In this document: in pieces, positions 48,293 to 60,860 of the stretch | Layout: each line of letters starts with the position of its first letter | How positions within the stretch are numbered: the first letter of the stretch is position 1 | NCBI GenBank assembly: GCA_008360975.2 | Contig: CM039189.1 | Coordinates: 14,784,056 to 14,848,055 of the forward strand | Length of the DNA stretch: 64,000 bases | Source of the DNA: Lichenostomus cassidix | Lineage: Eukaryota; Chordata; Aves; Passeriformes; Meliphagidae | Reading direction: 5' to 3' | The notes under the pieces: generated by a model | The model's input: only the letters and a program-made list of their open reading frames with translations | What the model was told of the DNA's origin: nothing | Databases searched by the model: none | Position numbers and translations under genes: made by a program

Positions 48293-49599
48293 TTTTTTAT
48301 GTGTCAGGAAGTCTTCACAGCCTAATCTGACTTAATTATCAATATAACTAAAATACTTCTAATAACAATAAAACAGCACAAATCAGTAAAGTCACATACA
48401 AAATCCAAAATATAACTGCATTGCAGTGCCTTAACATAACCAAACCGGAGAAATATAGTCCAATACATTTTGTCCCTAATTTCCTTTAAAACCCACTTGG
48501 GAATACCAGGATAGAAATGAAATTTTGGCTTGTTTTGTCTGATGCTTCCTCTCATCTCTCTTTATGTGAAACTACCTGGGTCAGATGGATAGATAGTCTG
48601 CCTACTTTTTACCTCATGCCCTTGTTTTATTAATCTGGGTGTCTTTAAGGGTAGGTTTTTCAGGTTGAGACCTTAAGGGACACCACTTAAACAGAATACT
48701 CGTTGTTGGCATAAAACGTGTAAAGTCATGCTGCAGATTAAGAGCAGTTATGAAAAAAAATGAAAACCTTTTTATCTTGTTTATTCCTTCCTGAGGGGTG
48801 CTGGGTCCACAGCCAATACAGCCCAGACTTACCATGACAACATTGTCCAAAAAGTAATTTTTGTACTAGAAGATTTTGAGAAGTACTTCAGTGCACTTTA
48901 TATATTTAGATTTGTAAAGATATACAGTGCAACGTAGAGATTTAGGCCAGACAGCCACTATTAGCAGTAATGGCTGTTCCACCTCTGAATTCCCAGGTGT
49001 GATACTGAAAATTACCTCCAACTATCAAATTTAACTGATTTTACTTTTAATTTTTTGTTTCAATTTTTTCAAAGGCTGCTTCAGATTTTTTTAAGCTATT
49101 TCAATACCCAGATGTGTTGTAAGGACTCCTCATGGAATTAATTCAGTTGGTAACTTGAGTTTGAAGAATATACAAATAGATAGATAGAAATATAAAATTA
49201 CATTATTATTAAAAAAACCACTAGCTTAAAGGAGCAGTGCTGTTGCAAAGTCAAGCAAAATTAAAGAATGGGTGGAAAAAGGTGGTTTGTTGTGGCAGCA
49301 ACCGAGGCAGGACTTAACAGTCATAAAATCTTAATTCACTCCCTTAAATTCATGATTCACAATATGGATTTAAATTATGTGATTGAATTAATAATTTTCC
49401 CCCCAGGAAATAATCACTTCAGTCCACAACCTAGGTAGATGGTGCTCAACAAAGGAACAGGGCAGTTATTCAGTATTTTTGTTATTCTCACTGTTCAGAG
49501 AGTGGTCCTCCATCTTCCTCAGTTCATACTCCCTTCAAAATGTATTTTACAAAACAGAGAATTTTCATTTACTTGTGAGGTAGTCTATTGCACTCCACG
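48293..49599. other. AT-rich DNA, nothing specific
   Basis: Short minus-strand frames at 48322-48850 have no splice or domain support. A TAGA run lies near 49178-49189. Confidence 0.45.
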
Positions 49600-49725
49600 G
49601 CATAGTATCTGAATAATTCTCAAACATTAATGAATTTATTTTCAGAACAACCCTCTGGTTCATTTAATTGTAAACCATTTTACAAGTGGGAAGCTGAGGC
49701 ACAGAGCTAATAAGGTTAAAAATAT
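49600..49725 (+). mobile_element. Ancient L2/MIR-type retroelement relic
   Basis: The succession cagaacaaccctctgg, then aaaccattttacaagtggga, then agctgaggcacagagc and aaggttaaaa follows the well-known L2/MIR-related consensus (acaaccct, ccattttacagatgagg, aactgaggcacagag, aggttaag). It is strongly diverged, as expected of an element that stopped moving before birds diverged. The exact family (L2, MIR or a sauropsid relative) cannot be fixed by eye. Confidence 0.65.
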
Positions 49726-50159
49726 CTGTTCATCTTGGGCTCTTCTGAGATGCCTAACACTGTTTCTCCTTACTATTCAGCATCATGCAACACTGTGTTT
49801 GTTCAAGTGTACTTCCTATTGACCTATTGTGGTTATGAAGTACTTCACTAAATCAGAGCATACCTCTGTGGGGTAATGAAAACACACTTCTTCTGGGTCA
49901 GCTGACACAAGTGCAATCCTGTTGCCATTGGCAGCAGCAAGGGTTGGGTTTAAATTAATGGGAATTACAACAAAAACTCAAGCCATCAAAATGAACCAAG
50001 AGGTAATTACACTAAGTTTTCTGGGGCTAAAACCAGAAACCTAATTCTCCCACTTGCAGAGCAGAAGTTTAACAACCCATATTTTCATTAAATGTAGAAC
50101 AGCAAACTATGCCCATGTAGATAAGCAGGGAATGACTAATTTACAAAACTACAGCTTTA

Positions 50160-50345
50160 CACTCTTTTCCTTGAGGAGTCGAGGTGGGGCCAGCAGGCTG
50201 CTTTCCCTTCCACTCCTGCTTTGAAACAAGCTGCTCCTGCCAGGTAAAGGCTTAGCTCAGGCTGGACAGGCCAGGAGCACCCAGCCCCATGCTGCTGCTC
50301 ACCCTGGCCATGGCCCATGCTGAGCCTCACCTGACTGACAGGGAG
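50160..50345. other. GC-rich island without open frame
   Basis: A sharply bounded G/C-rich stretch (ggtggggccagcaggctgct at its start, then ggctggacaggccaggagca) with only one obvious CpG, so not a CpG-island promoter. It shares a CCTGG/GGCC/CCCATG vocabulary with the island at 56470-56575, suggesting but not proving a common origin. Confidence 0.4.
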
Positions 50346-53300
50346 TTTTGTTGTTCAACTGCCAAGGTGCCCACATTTTGGTGCTGGCAGCATCACTAGA
50401 GGAAATGTCTGCTCTGCTCCAGCAGCTCTGGGGATGGAAGGAAGAAAGGAATATTGGTGCACTTTAGGAACTCAACCCCCACACTCAGTGATGCAATCCA
50501 TATTAAATCTTGGCAGAGAAAAAAGAAATTTAAAAATCCCCCAAATAGACAAATTTAGCTGCTGAATTCTAACAACTCTCCCTGAAGCCAACAAGCAACA
50601 ACTGACTGAATTTTTAATAGCAGCTGATCAGTTAGCCAAACTTTCACACTTCCTTCCCGACAATAGTGAAAGCTGTGCCCTGACATGCTTATCACTGCTG
50701 CTAAATGGCAAGCTCTTGCTTTTGCATGGGAGCTCCAGTGATTCTCAGTATGACAATGAAGTCATGAATACAGACAAAACACTGTTTCCCTTCTTTTATT
50801 CTCTTGAATAGCAGAAAAGTTTCAGCAAAATCCTAAAGTAAAGTGGAATTTTTCAATCTAACTATTTCAGCCAGCATCTGAAAGGGGTCTTCTAATGGGT
50901 ACTTGCTGTCTAGGTCGTGCCTTAAGACAGTAAGAGTGTCAGTTGTGTGTTTCTGGCACATAAATGGATGGCCAGACAAAGATATATGTTTTTACACCCT
51001 TATGAGCCATCTGGCCAGAAAAGAAACATTGAAACTTGAATTTTGTCTCCCATTACAAGTATTCACTTGTCATCAGTCCACTAAGGGGGATGATGCTGTG
51101 GGAGAACACCTGTCTACACCAATTTCTTGTTCTCCTCAATCCATAATTATATATCCCTGGGAAAAAAAAGTGCTGAACTTTGTACCACATGCACCTCCAA
51201 GTAATTGTTTCACTGTAAAATTACATTAAAAGTATTTTGTGGAGGCTTTTTAAATTTTTCTGTTTTAAAGAGGACAATATGTTTAATTTAATAAACATGT
51301 GTTGAAATTTTTTATTAAACCCTCTATAAATACAAGAAAATATTTTTAAAGGGTTTTTTAATATTGAAAAACACCTTCTTTAACAAAAAAGCTCACTGTT
51401 AGTCATTCAACATCTGACATGTCAAAACAAGAGAATGAGCATGCAATGTTAAGGCTAAAAGGGGGCAGCTCTCACTGTGACAGATTAGTTTCAGCAACAC
51501 CAAGAGCCACAACAGAAAAGCTTCTTGCATCAACTTGCATGAGCCTTATACTTAGCTTACCAACCTTACCGCTCAGGAATTGCTTCTTCTGCGGTCTGTA
51601 CAAAACCAAATAGAATCAGGGGATCATGCCCTCATGAAGTATCTGGACTGTATAATAGCAATAATTATAGAGTAGTATTATTAACAATCAGCCTACATTT
51701 TTCACTGTGACAGATTCAATGCACTATGGAATCCAACTTTTAATTGAAAAATAGTCAAACTATAGCATTGCTGCTTGCAAAGATAAACTTTTCATTTGTA
51801 CATGGATGCAGTTTTGTCTCAGTCTAATGCAACAGCTTTGAGGAAGATTGCCCTCATCTGTCTCAACTGTTTGCTAGTTGCTAAACATAACACCTCAAAT
51901 CTCCCTGAGACTAGAGAGCAAACTTGAGAGAATCTCAACCTATGTTTTACTTAGTGTGGAACAACTGCTTCCTTCAAGCATGGTTCAAATCAGCCCAGAA
52001 AGATTCTGTTTGGACTGCAGAAACTAACATGCCAAAAATCAGTGTTGGAAAACTGAGTACATGCTCTGAAGCATGCAATGAAATTAAAATAGAACTAATT
52101 TTATATTTAAAAGACTGATGTATCATATAGAAGGTTTATTCATATAGAAAACAGTCACTACAACACATTGTTCTATGCTGTGCTTAAAAAATACCAAATT
52201 CAGATATCACAACCTTTGGATTGCACAAACATTAGTATGTGATGTGCCCCTCTATATCCCACCAAAATGCAGCTAGATTGATGCTGTGATAGTGGAAGTC
52301 TTATTACTTTCTAGGTAAAAACACCACCTTCAACTGTAGCTCCATATTGGGTATGGTTGAGAAAGAGACAGTTTTCCCCTTAGCAGCCCTCAGAGTGCTG
52401 GGCTTTGCATGGGTAGTTAGAAAGGTGTTGAGAAAACAGCAGTGTTTTGCCTGCTGTTGAGCAGTGCTGGCACAGCATCGTGTGTTGTCCAACATTCCCA
52501 CCTCACCAGTAGGCACGAGATAGGCAAGATCCTGGCAGTGGACACAGGCAGGACAGCTGACCCAAACTGAGCAAAGGGATATTCCATACCATATGAAGTC
52601 TGCTCAGGAATAAAAGCAATGAAAGCTAAGAGAAAAAGGAGTGCGGGGGGTGGAGCTCATTATTATGACATTTGTCTTCTGGAGCTAACACTACATGTAC
52701 TGAAGCCCTGCTTCCTGGGAAGTGTCTGGACATCACCTGCTGATTGAAAGTAGAGAATAAATCTTTTGTTTTTCTCTGCTTCTGCACATGGCCTTTTTTT
52801 TGCTTTATTAAACTGCCTTTATCTTGACACAGGATGCTTTTTCCCATCTTATTTTCTCCCTCCTTATTTTCCTCCACCCTGTCCTACTGAGGAGGGGAGT
52901 GATAGAGTGGCTTGGAGGGCACCTGGCATCTAGCCAAGGTCAACCCACCACACTCCTCCAGATGTCATCCTGGAGAAAGCAGTGCACATCTATCTCGCAT
53001 ATTTGTCTCTGGGACAGGTGGCAATAAATTTCTACTTCTCTGCTTTAATTTTGATAGTCAGACAGGCAGACAGGCATTCATTTCACAGTGGATTCCTTTC
53101 TGTCAGCATTTCCGAATATTAGCTCTTCTACAGTCTTCCTAAAACTGAGTCTGAGTTCAAATTTCACGAACACCAGCAGCTGGTTCACATAAAGGTCAGT
53201 TTCCTAAGTTTTATCATTCTCCCTTATATTGGTTCACTTTAGCCATACAGAGAAGATCCAAGCTTACTTCTGCTTCACCACAAAATGGTTAGGATGTTAC

Positions 53301-55399
53301 TCAGCAGAGAAATGTAAAAAAGTCTGAACTGATCAGTATGTGAAAACATGTTAAGGTAACTTATGTGGAAAATTGGACTGATGCTGCTTTTACAGCTAAA
53401 ATCCACTAAAGCACAAGAAAAAAAGAGTGACATTCCAACAAGACATGCATTCCTACTAATTATCATGAATCAGGGTGGAAGAACTTCAGTTGGTATTTAA
53501 TACATCATGGCTCTGTTTTCAAGTCCTAGATCTTCTTGCATGAATGCTACTTTAACATTCAGAATAAAGTAAGATCTTTAATGTTTAAACAAAACAATTA
53601 ATATTTACATAGAAAAGTTATGTTTGTTATAATAGGCCTGTAGTAATACGTAATGAAAATTGCTTTTCGGTATTTGATACTGGACTCTGATACTGCTGTC
53701 ACTAAAAATGTAATTTTAAAAACACCTGAAGTACCCTTTACAATAACTGTCCAAATAGATTTACGACAGACTTACAGGTTTACCTAGGATCCAGACATGA
53801 GATTTTAAATAATACAGATGTTGTCTGAGTGGAGGCTTAAAGCACAGTTGCACTAAAGCCAACTTAAAGGATCCAAAACTTTAAGGGAGAGTTAGTTTAC
53901 TTGCATCACATTATATTGCAAACTCCCACATTGATAGCCCTTATATGTTAATTACCAGAGCAGCAACCTAATCACTCATCAGTGGTGGATCAGTGCCAAA
54001 AGTTTTTGCTATGGTTCTTGAATTTCTGCTCACTGTGTCACTGAGAAGGATCGTTGCTACTGCTTCAGTGTGCACAGTGAATACCTCTGTCTTCAGGATA
54101 CCTCAACTATTTTGTAATTCCTGCAAAACATCTGTGCAACTACTGCAGAACATGTCTAGGTGCTGACCAACTATCAAAAGGGACTTGCTGGAAGAAATCA
54201 GAAACATAATCAACAAGACAGAAAAGGATCACAAAAATCCAGATAAATGTTTTAATGTAAATTATGAGAGGGAAAATATGGTACTGAGGCTGAGAGTGCA
54301 GAATAGACATGAATGTGATGACAGCAGAAGAGCATAAAATGAACATGGGGAGAGTTCATAAGTGAAAGAAAGGAACTGGATCTTGGCCTGAACTCCCTAC
54401 AGCTGAGTTTGGCTACTGCTGAAGCCAACGAGGGGGGATTAGACAATGCCTTTTGCTATGAGGGGCAGTCAAGCCTCTGCCAAGCCTAGAAAACTTTTAC
54501 AAGGAACAGAAGGTGTTGAGATTCCCTTAGACACATGAACTGAGTCTCTCTTTCTGCTGGCAAGATGCATGATTTCCTTGAGGAGTGGGAGGAAAAGGAA
54601 ATGCCTTCTATAACCTGAATGCAGAAGCACAGGATTGTCACCCCACAAACAGCTCCCCCAGCTCACTTGGGTATGACATTGACAGGAGGTAGACAGAAAA
54701 AGTATGTGTTGTAACTACAACACTTCAAAAGCCATGTCAATGAAAAATACTTCACCAGGTCCTATCAGGCATGCCTATATTATACTGAAGTTGTACTTTT
54801 TTCAGTTGTATACTACCTTTAAGAAACACATGATGTCTACTTGTTTTTACTGAAGCTAAAAGCAATCTCTTTCACAAATTAAAAACTCTCATGAAAAGTC
54901 TGATTCTTTTTCTTATTCAATACAGTGCATTAGCAATCATTAAAAAAGTATAGACTTGAAGCAGTATTGCTGATCAAATATAATATATTGCATTAGAAAT
55001 AAATTCCATATTAAAATAGGGACTTTTACTAAAGAATTACTTTTTTTTCAAATAAATTACTGAAACTTTTGCATTATAAAAGCTCTCAGGCAAAATTAAT
55101 GGTTTTGTTTTGCAAATTAATTTAGATATTAAAAAATTATATTTTCAACCAAGATCTCAGTTACTCAGATTAAATATTAACCAAAAGCTGTCTTCTGCTT
55201 AAATAGAATTTAGCCTTTGAAGTGTTTTTATTAATCTCTTCTGATGTAGGTGCTTGAAATTCTATGAAAGTGCTGCTGCTACCAGTTCTGTGCATCACTT
55301 ACTGTAATTTATTTTCAGAACATAATTCTATTTATAAATGAAAATCCTATTAAAAGAAGACAAGAAAAATTAGTCCTAGACTTTGCATTGGTAGAGTAG
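50346..55399. other. Gene-free AT-rich region
   Basis: Frames of up to 108 codons (50903-51229) start at non-ATG codons and show no domain. The stretches 51240-51400 and 54880-55160 are very AT-rich. No named repeat or RNA was seen. Confidence 0.5.
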
Positions 55400-55800
55400 A
55401 AACAAAATGAGCGGCCTAACCTGAAGTGACATTTACAAATTACCTGTTAATTTAAACTGGGTTGAAGGATGACAGAGTTTAGTCGGACTGACAGGAAGTA
55501 CCGAAGGAATGACAGTTGGGCCTGTAGTGGCCATAAAGCTCCCATAGCAAGCACATTTATCTGCCTTCTCTGGGAAAACCTTCCCTTGTAGTAAATAATA
55601 TATTTGTAAAAATATTTACTTCATGGCAGCCCAGTGACTGAACATTTTATGGAGCTGAACTCCTCCCCCACTCCTTCACTCTGCCATCCCCTCCTTTTAA
55701 TTCTCATTTTTACTAGGGATAAGAGCTTTAAGATGGCCACCTGCCTTTAGTCACATGGTCGATTCACCACCACCCCCCTAAAGCTAAACCACATGATTTT
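55400..55800. promoter_or_regulatory. Conserved-looking non-coding block
   Basis: Mixed composition with retained CpGs (gagcggcc, gtcggac, taccgaag, gtcgatt) and a TTAATTTAAA core. No coding frame or repeat. Candidate regulatory element on texture only. Confidence 0.2.
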
Positions 55801-56469
55801 CTTAATGAAAATGAGACAAGAAGTGACAAGGCTTGTATCCTTTAGTTGCTTCAGGATAACATTCATGCCCTGAGACCAGTTCCTTTGTTCACTAGACATT
55901 CTTTGAACAGACACAATTGCGTATCAAGGCCATGCAGTGCCAAATATTTATAAGGATAATAATAGCTGCTCTCACTCCACTTACAAATAGCACTGAGAAG
56001 ACTCAGAACAAAGTGCTTAAGAGTCTTGTTATTTATTCACTTTTGAAAACCAAAATGTTTTCTGAAGGAATGGCTCCAGTGTCTTACACTTTAAACACTT
56101 TCCATGTATACAAACTTATAAAAAATATTTAAGCTACATATTGAATATTTGGAAGTCTTAAAATAATCTAGTTACAATTATTTAGGAATCTGTCCCTCTT
56201 ATGATGAGCAACAAAGGACCATACCAGATAGCTACTCTAGCTCTTTTCTGCAGGGGGGCACCACACTCATGTGGAGACACATACATGCAGACATGTATGC
56301 AGGCTATAGTTAGGGTAACTCAGCTCTCACACAAAATGTTCTGGTGCCTGCTTAATGAAAAACACTTCAATATTTTTAAAGATCAAGCTGTAGTTTACAT
56401 ACACATAGAAATGACTGAACATAAATTTAAAATTCTATACCTTGGTTTAGGAATCTCAGAAAGCATTAT
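55801..56469. other. AT-rich DNA; open frame at 56201-56578 not supported
   Basis: The 125-codon plus-strand frame ending at 56578 begins at ATG 56201. Its last 35 codons are a proline-rich translation of the GC-rich island, and the rest shows no domain. An 8-bp palindrome (catacatg...catgtatg, 56280-56299) lies inside it. I judge it incidental. Confidence 0.4.
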
Positions 56470-56580
56470 CTTCTGGGCCAGGCTGCCCTGGCCTGCCCCT
56501 CACCCACAGTGCCCATGGAGTCCACAGCCCATGTTGCAACCACACTCTGCTTTCCCTTGGGGACACAACCTGTGCTGAGG
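56470..56580. other. Small GC-rich island
   Basis: About 110 bp rich in CCTGG, GCCC and CCCATG motifs with no CpG, in AT-rich flanks. Compare the island at 50160-50345. It could be a fragment of a dispersed repeat. Confidence 0.35.
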
Positions 56581-57083
56581 TAATGCTGCTGGGTATAATC
56601 ATAAATGGATCTCTATATTCGAAAGAAAAAATGTTGTATAAATTCCTCTACCTCCATGAATATGAGTATATTTATAGGTACAAAACAAATGGTACTTGGA
56701 GGTTGTGTTTATGCTCCAGAGCAAAGGCATGAATTCCCATAACCTATTTCAACAAAATTCAGATGCCATCGTTTTAATGCCATTTTCACAAACCTTGCTT
56801 TTGAAATTGACAGTCAAAATACAGAAACGTCAACCATAACCAGGCCTGCAACACCAAACAAACTCAGGGTTTCTGCAGGTTGCTGTGGAAGACTTGCCAG
56901 CAGGTACCATCATCCTGCAGTAGACCTTTTAAATGTAATTCATTTCTGATTTTTAATCTTAGCATGGGACCCCTGATTTTTTTCTTTTTTAAATAATGGT
57001 TTCACAGGGATGTAATTTTACACCTACTGTACAAAAGATTTTCCTTATTTAATAGCAGAGTATAAATTCTGGAAGCAAAAAAA

Positions 57084-57121
57084 AGATCTTATTATTATGG
57101 AAGAATAGTAAAATAAGATCT
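57084..57121. repeat. 10-bp inverted repeat with 18-nt loop
   Basis: agatcttatt (57084-57093) and aataagatct (57112-57121), each carrying an AGATCT core. Short and AT-rich; may be fortuitous. Confidence 0.8.
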
Positions 57122-60100
57122 ACAGTACCATTATTTTTTTAAATTAGACATTGTACCTTAGTCAAAAGATCCAAATATAGACTGTGCTCTGGCCTGTAGT
57201 ATGCCACGATGAAAAATGGTCCTCAAGTTCTACTTAAAGAGTCCAAAAGGACACAATTAATATTTTGATTTCTCTCAGGAAAAAGGGGCTCGTGCAATAC
57301 ATAAAAGTTTTGAAGCCCTACTAATACTGGGAGGAAAGTACAAAAAAAGAGTAAAGTTGGGAAAAAAGAAACTGAGTTCCTATATTTGATGTGCTATCCA
57401 CAGACTTCCTCCCTCACTAAAACTGGTGAGCATTCACCTTCCTCACAGAAAGGAGAAATGACCAGTGGGAGTATCCAGCTACACAGTAAGAAAGATCTTT
57501 ACTTTGGAGATGTTCAATACAATGAGGAGAAACATAACCCTATCTCCAGCTTGACGCTATGATATAGAGTGCTTTCATGTGTCTTTGTGCATCTTTCATA
57601 TATCTTTGGAGAGATTGTCTTCCATTTAGATTTGGAGATAGAACTAATATACAACATTTTATTAATTCTCTCCCACACATCTTCGCCCAGAAAACCATGA
57701 ATACCTCTTTGACTGATCACAATTATTTATGCCAGTTTATTAAGTGTCCCTGTACTGTAAGACTGATATTCTTGCCCTTATACAGAGTATCAAGGACATA
57801 TGATAATGATAACGATCAATGTTATTTTAACACTGCACAAAGCCCTGGATGTCAATTCCATTTCTTCATTAGAAAAGAATACTATTGATTATTAACTAGA
57901 GACTAGCTAGAAATGAAGAAATTAATAGGCAGATTACCCAACTACCAATTACCTGCAAAGACTTAGTCAGGTATTTGGGATGCAAATTAGTTACATGTGG
58001 TGGTGGAAGTGGACTTGTACAATATTCAGCACCATTATTTCAATTGGTTGTATTACAGGAGAAAGAATTAAGGGCTTTAGTTGCACCAAATGGAAAGAAA
58101 GAGGTTATTTTTTAGTTTTGTCATGTCTGCTTTCAAACCATCATATGAAAAGCTCTCTCAGAACTAGTCCAATGAGCTGCAGCAAACAGAGCTAATATTC
58201 ATTGTGCCTTGGGAGTCATTATGTGTTAGTCAGTGACTCAATAACATCAAAAACTCTACTGGAAAAGCTTGGCCTCTTCCAAGTATCAAAATGATACTCT
58301 GGCACCCCTGAGGCTCCAACCATAGGATTTACTCCATATGTACTTACCTCACATCATCTCTGTCCAGACAATCTTCATTGTGTTTCTACAATCAAAAGAT
58401 CTAATTGCTTTCTACACATGCAGAAAAGGTAAAATTCACTGCTGTCTGCTGGGGTTTATTCTTACAACTGCAGGGAATTCATACCTTTCCCTATTTTTTT
58501 CCTTTCTTTTTTTTTCATTACCTGCCTTCTATTGAATTTTAGAAGAGTTAATTCTGATGCTCTGGCAGAAAAAAATAAGATCTTCAAGGCACTTTGCAGC
58601 TCAGACTGCTGCTTCAGGAGGTCATGTCACTAGATATGAAGTATTTTATGTAGGACTCCAACCAGCATTCTGAATTTCCTGATTCCTGTTACCCCAGGGA
58701 AAATGGGTACCAGCAATAAGTCATGTGTCTGTATGACGGCAGAAGACCTTCTTATTCTTTGTTTGCTAAATAGCCAATTATGTTTGGAAAACACTCCCAA
58801 ATGTTGGGCTTTTTTTGCTTTTATTCCACATCCCAAAAATATCATCACAAACCTAATGCGTTCAGCTGATGTACCTTCATAAGAGTCCTTCATTTTCGGA
58901 CAGAATTTACATTATTGGAATCCTGATTTCTATCCCTCTGGTAACTGAGCATCACAATGTTGATAATTCAGAGCAAAGGAGAACTATGGTTTGCATGCCA
59001 TCCTAAAATACTTCTAGGTTTGTCACAGCTATAGGACTTGAAGGAGGAATTAATTAAAAGAAATCCTTTGGTTTACATCTCACAGCAAGCTTAGACCTTG
59101 CAAAAAGGTGTAGAAGAAGGAAGATTTTATTCCTTGCAATTCTGCATCTCTTACTGATGAGACCTCTTGAGGAGCATTAAAGTATTTTCAGGCTGCCAGG
59201 TGGACATCAGGTAAAACCAGGAAGCTCTTACTTCCTTATTGGAAACATAGTCTGAGCATAAAAGTGATTTAGATGCTTAAATACATTCTCTAAGCACCAC
59301 CAGGATTCTTGAAAATCATTGTTCTGTTGCAATACCTTCACAAAAGCCCCCAAATTTCTACTGGTAGCAAGGCTGGAAACTGCTTAAACATAACCATGTG
59401 AAACAGCTTGGTGACTGATCCACACCTGGACCGGACAGCCTTCAAAAATTAGACACCTGTCCATCACCACAAAAGAGTTCATCAGATAGCTGTCTGTACA
59501 GCACTGCCCAGCCCACACAGCAAGCTGGAGGCTCTCTGTTGCTACCACTCAGCCCAGTAAATCTGTAATACTCAGGACAGACTGTCAATTCCCCCGTGTG
59601 ATTTGGAGTAATGACTGAACTTAGGTCTCCCTCCTCCCAGGACCCTCATAGGATAAGATACTCAGAGACAAGTCTTTCTCAGCAGTGCTCATTGAGGCTG
59701 TTCTATTTTGGGTTGAAAAAAGAGGAAGGATGTCTACAGGCTGGCAGCTAGAACAACCCCTAAGAAACCCAGTTATTCATTATTGCACAGCAAGTTTCTC
59801 CTGTATCATTCCGCTCATGCCACACAGCAGCCGTTCACTGGGGCCACAAGGCATGGGAACAAAGCAGCAGAAGCACAAGGAGGGAAACACAGAAGGAGCA
59901 GCAACAATAGCAAGGCACACTCTGCATAACAAGAGCAAGGCTATCAGCTGCATACCTACATTGACCATCCCAACCAAAGGCAGTGGCACCCTGAGATGCA
60001 TGGAAACTTAAGGAATGAAGAGGATAGGGAACACTTTCCTTTAGACACCATAAAACCTACAAATCAGGGTTGAAACTTCACTTGTAAACTCCCTGCCTTA

Positions 60101-60369
60101 ATCATAGATGAACTGCACAAGAAATACATAAAAGGAAGGGAATAGTGTGCAGGAAACATTGTATCCATATAAATTTGTTGATCATTTCCCATCTTCTACA
60201 GAGGCAACTTAAAAAACCGTGCAAAAGTCCAACGAATGCACTTCTAGGACTAGGGTGGTTTTTCAACCTATTCATGTAAACTAAGGCAGTGTCTGCCAGA
60301 AGTAAAACTTCTTTCTTTCAAAGGTTCTTTTAAATAATGCTGTGTTCTTTGCCCTGTTTACTTAGAGAA
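57122..60369. other. AT-rich DNA, nothing specific
   Basis: Frames up to 108 codons (for example 59685-60011, which starts at TTG) are paired with frames on the other strand and have no supporting signals. Confidence 0.45.
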
Positions 60370-60860
60370 GACTCGGATTGATGGATCTGCTGATTTCCAG
60401 GGGAATCTTTTGGGTTCTGAACCAGATCCATATTGCTGCTGATAACACACACTGGAAAGCCCACAATCATTTTATTCCCACTGGAATACGTGAAACATTC
60501 GGGGACTGTTTCCAGCTTTGGCAATATCTCCATCCTGTTATGACATCAGCCCCATTATCATGGTTACTTTCATTTGTTTTTTTCTAGCCTGCAGGGAAAG
60601 GGGCCTGGAAGTGGCAGCGTGTGACAGAACCTGTGCTGCATTTTCTATAACCTCACTGACTCTTTCTTTCCAAACTGAGACTTTCACATCTATTCTCAGA
60701 AAACCCTTTAACCAAATCTTTAGACAGATGACCAAGGCAAGACTGAGGCATCCATACATACGATCTTTGGAGCATTCTTTTAAAAGAAATTTAGTTCTAG
60801 CCCTACTAAGTTTACATTTCACCATGTCAGAGTGAACAAAGTGGGGTGTGACAAACAAAT
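60370..60860. promoter_or_regulatory. Conserved-looking block open on both strands
   Basis: About 490 bp with little low complexity and long overlapping open frames on both strands (plus 60518-60835, minus 60538-60858), with CpGs (ctcggat, atacgtg, ttcgggg, cagcgtg, atacgatc). Openness on both strands means few TA-containing stops and suggests compositional constraint rather than a gene. It contains tgacatca, close to a CRE/AP-1-type site. Candidate conserved element; a coding exon is not excluded. Confidence 0.25.

Noticed and set aside
50903..51229. 108-codon plus-strand frame
   Set aside because: Non-ATG start and no motif; the region is otherwise ordinary AT-rich DNA.
56201..56578. 125-codon plus-strand frame, second longest in the window
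   Set aside because: The C-terminal third is a proline-rich reading of a GC island and the rest shows no recognisable feature or splice border.
59685..60011. 108-codon plus-strand frame
   Set aside because: Starts at a TTG, is paired with an opposite-strand frame, and has no domain or splice support.
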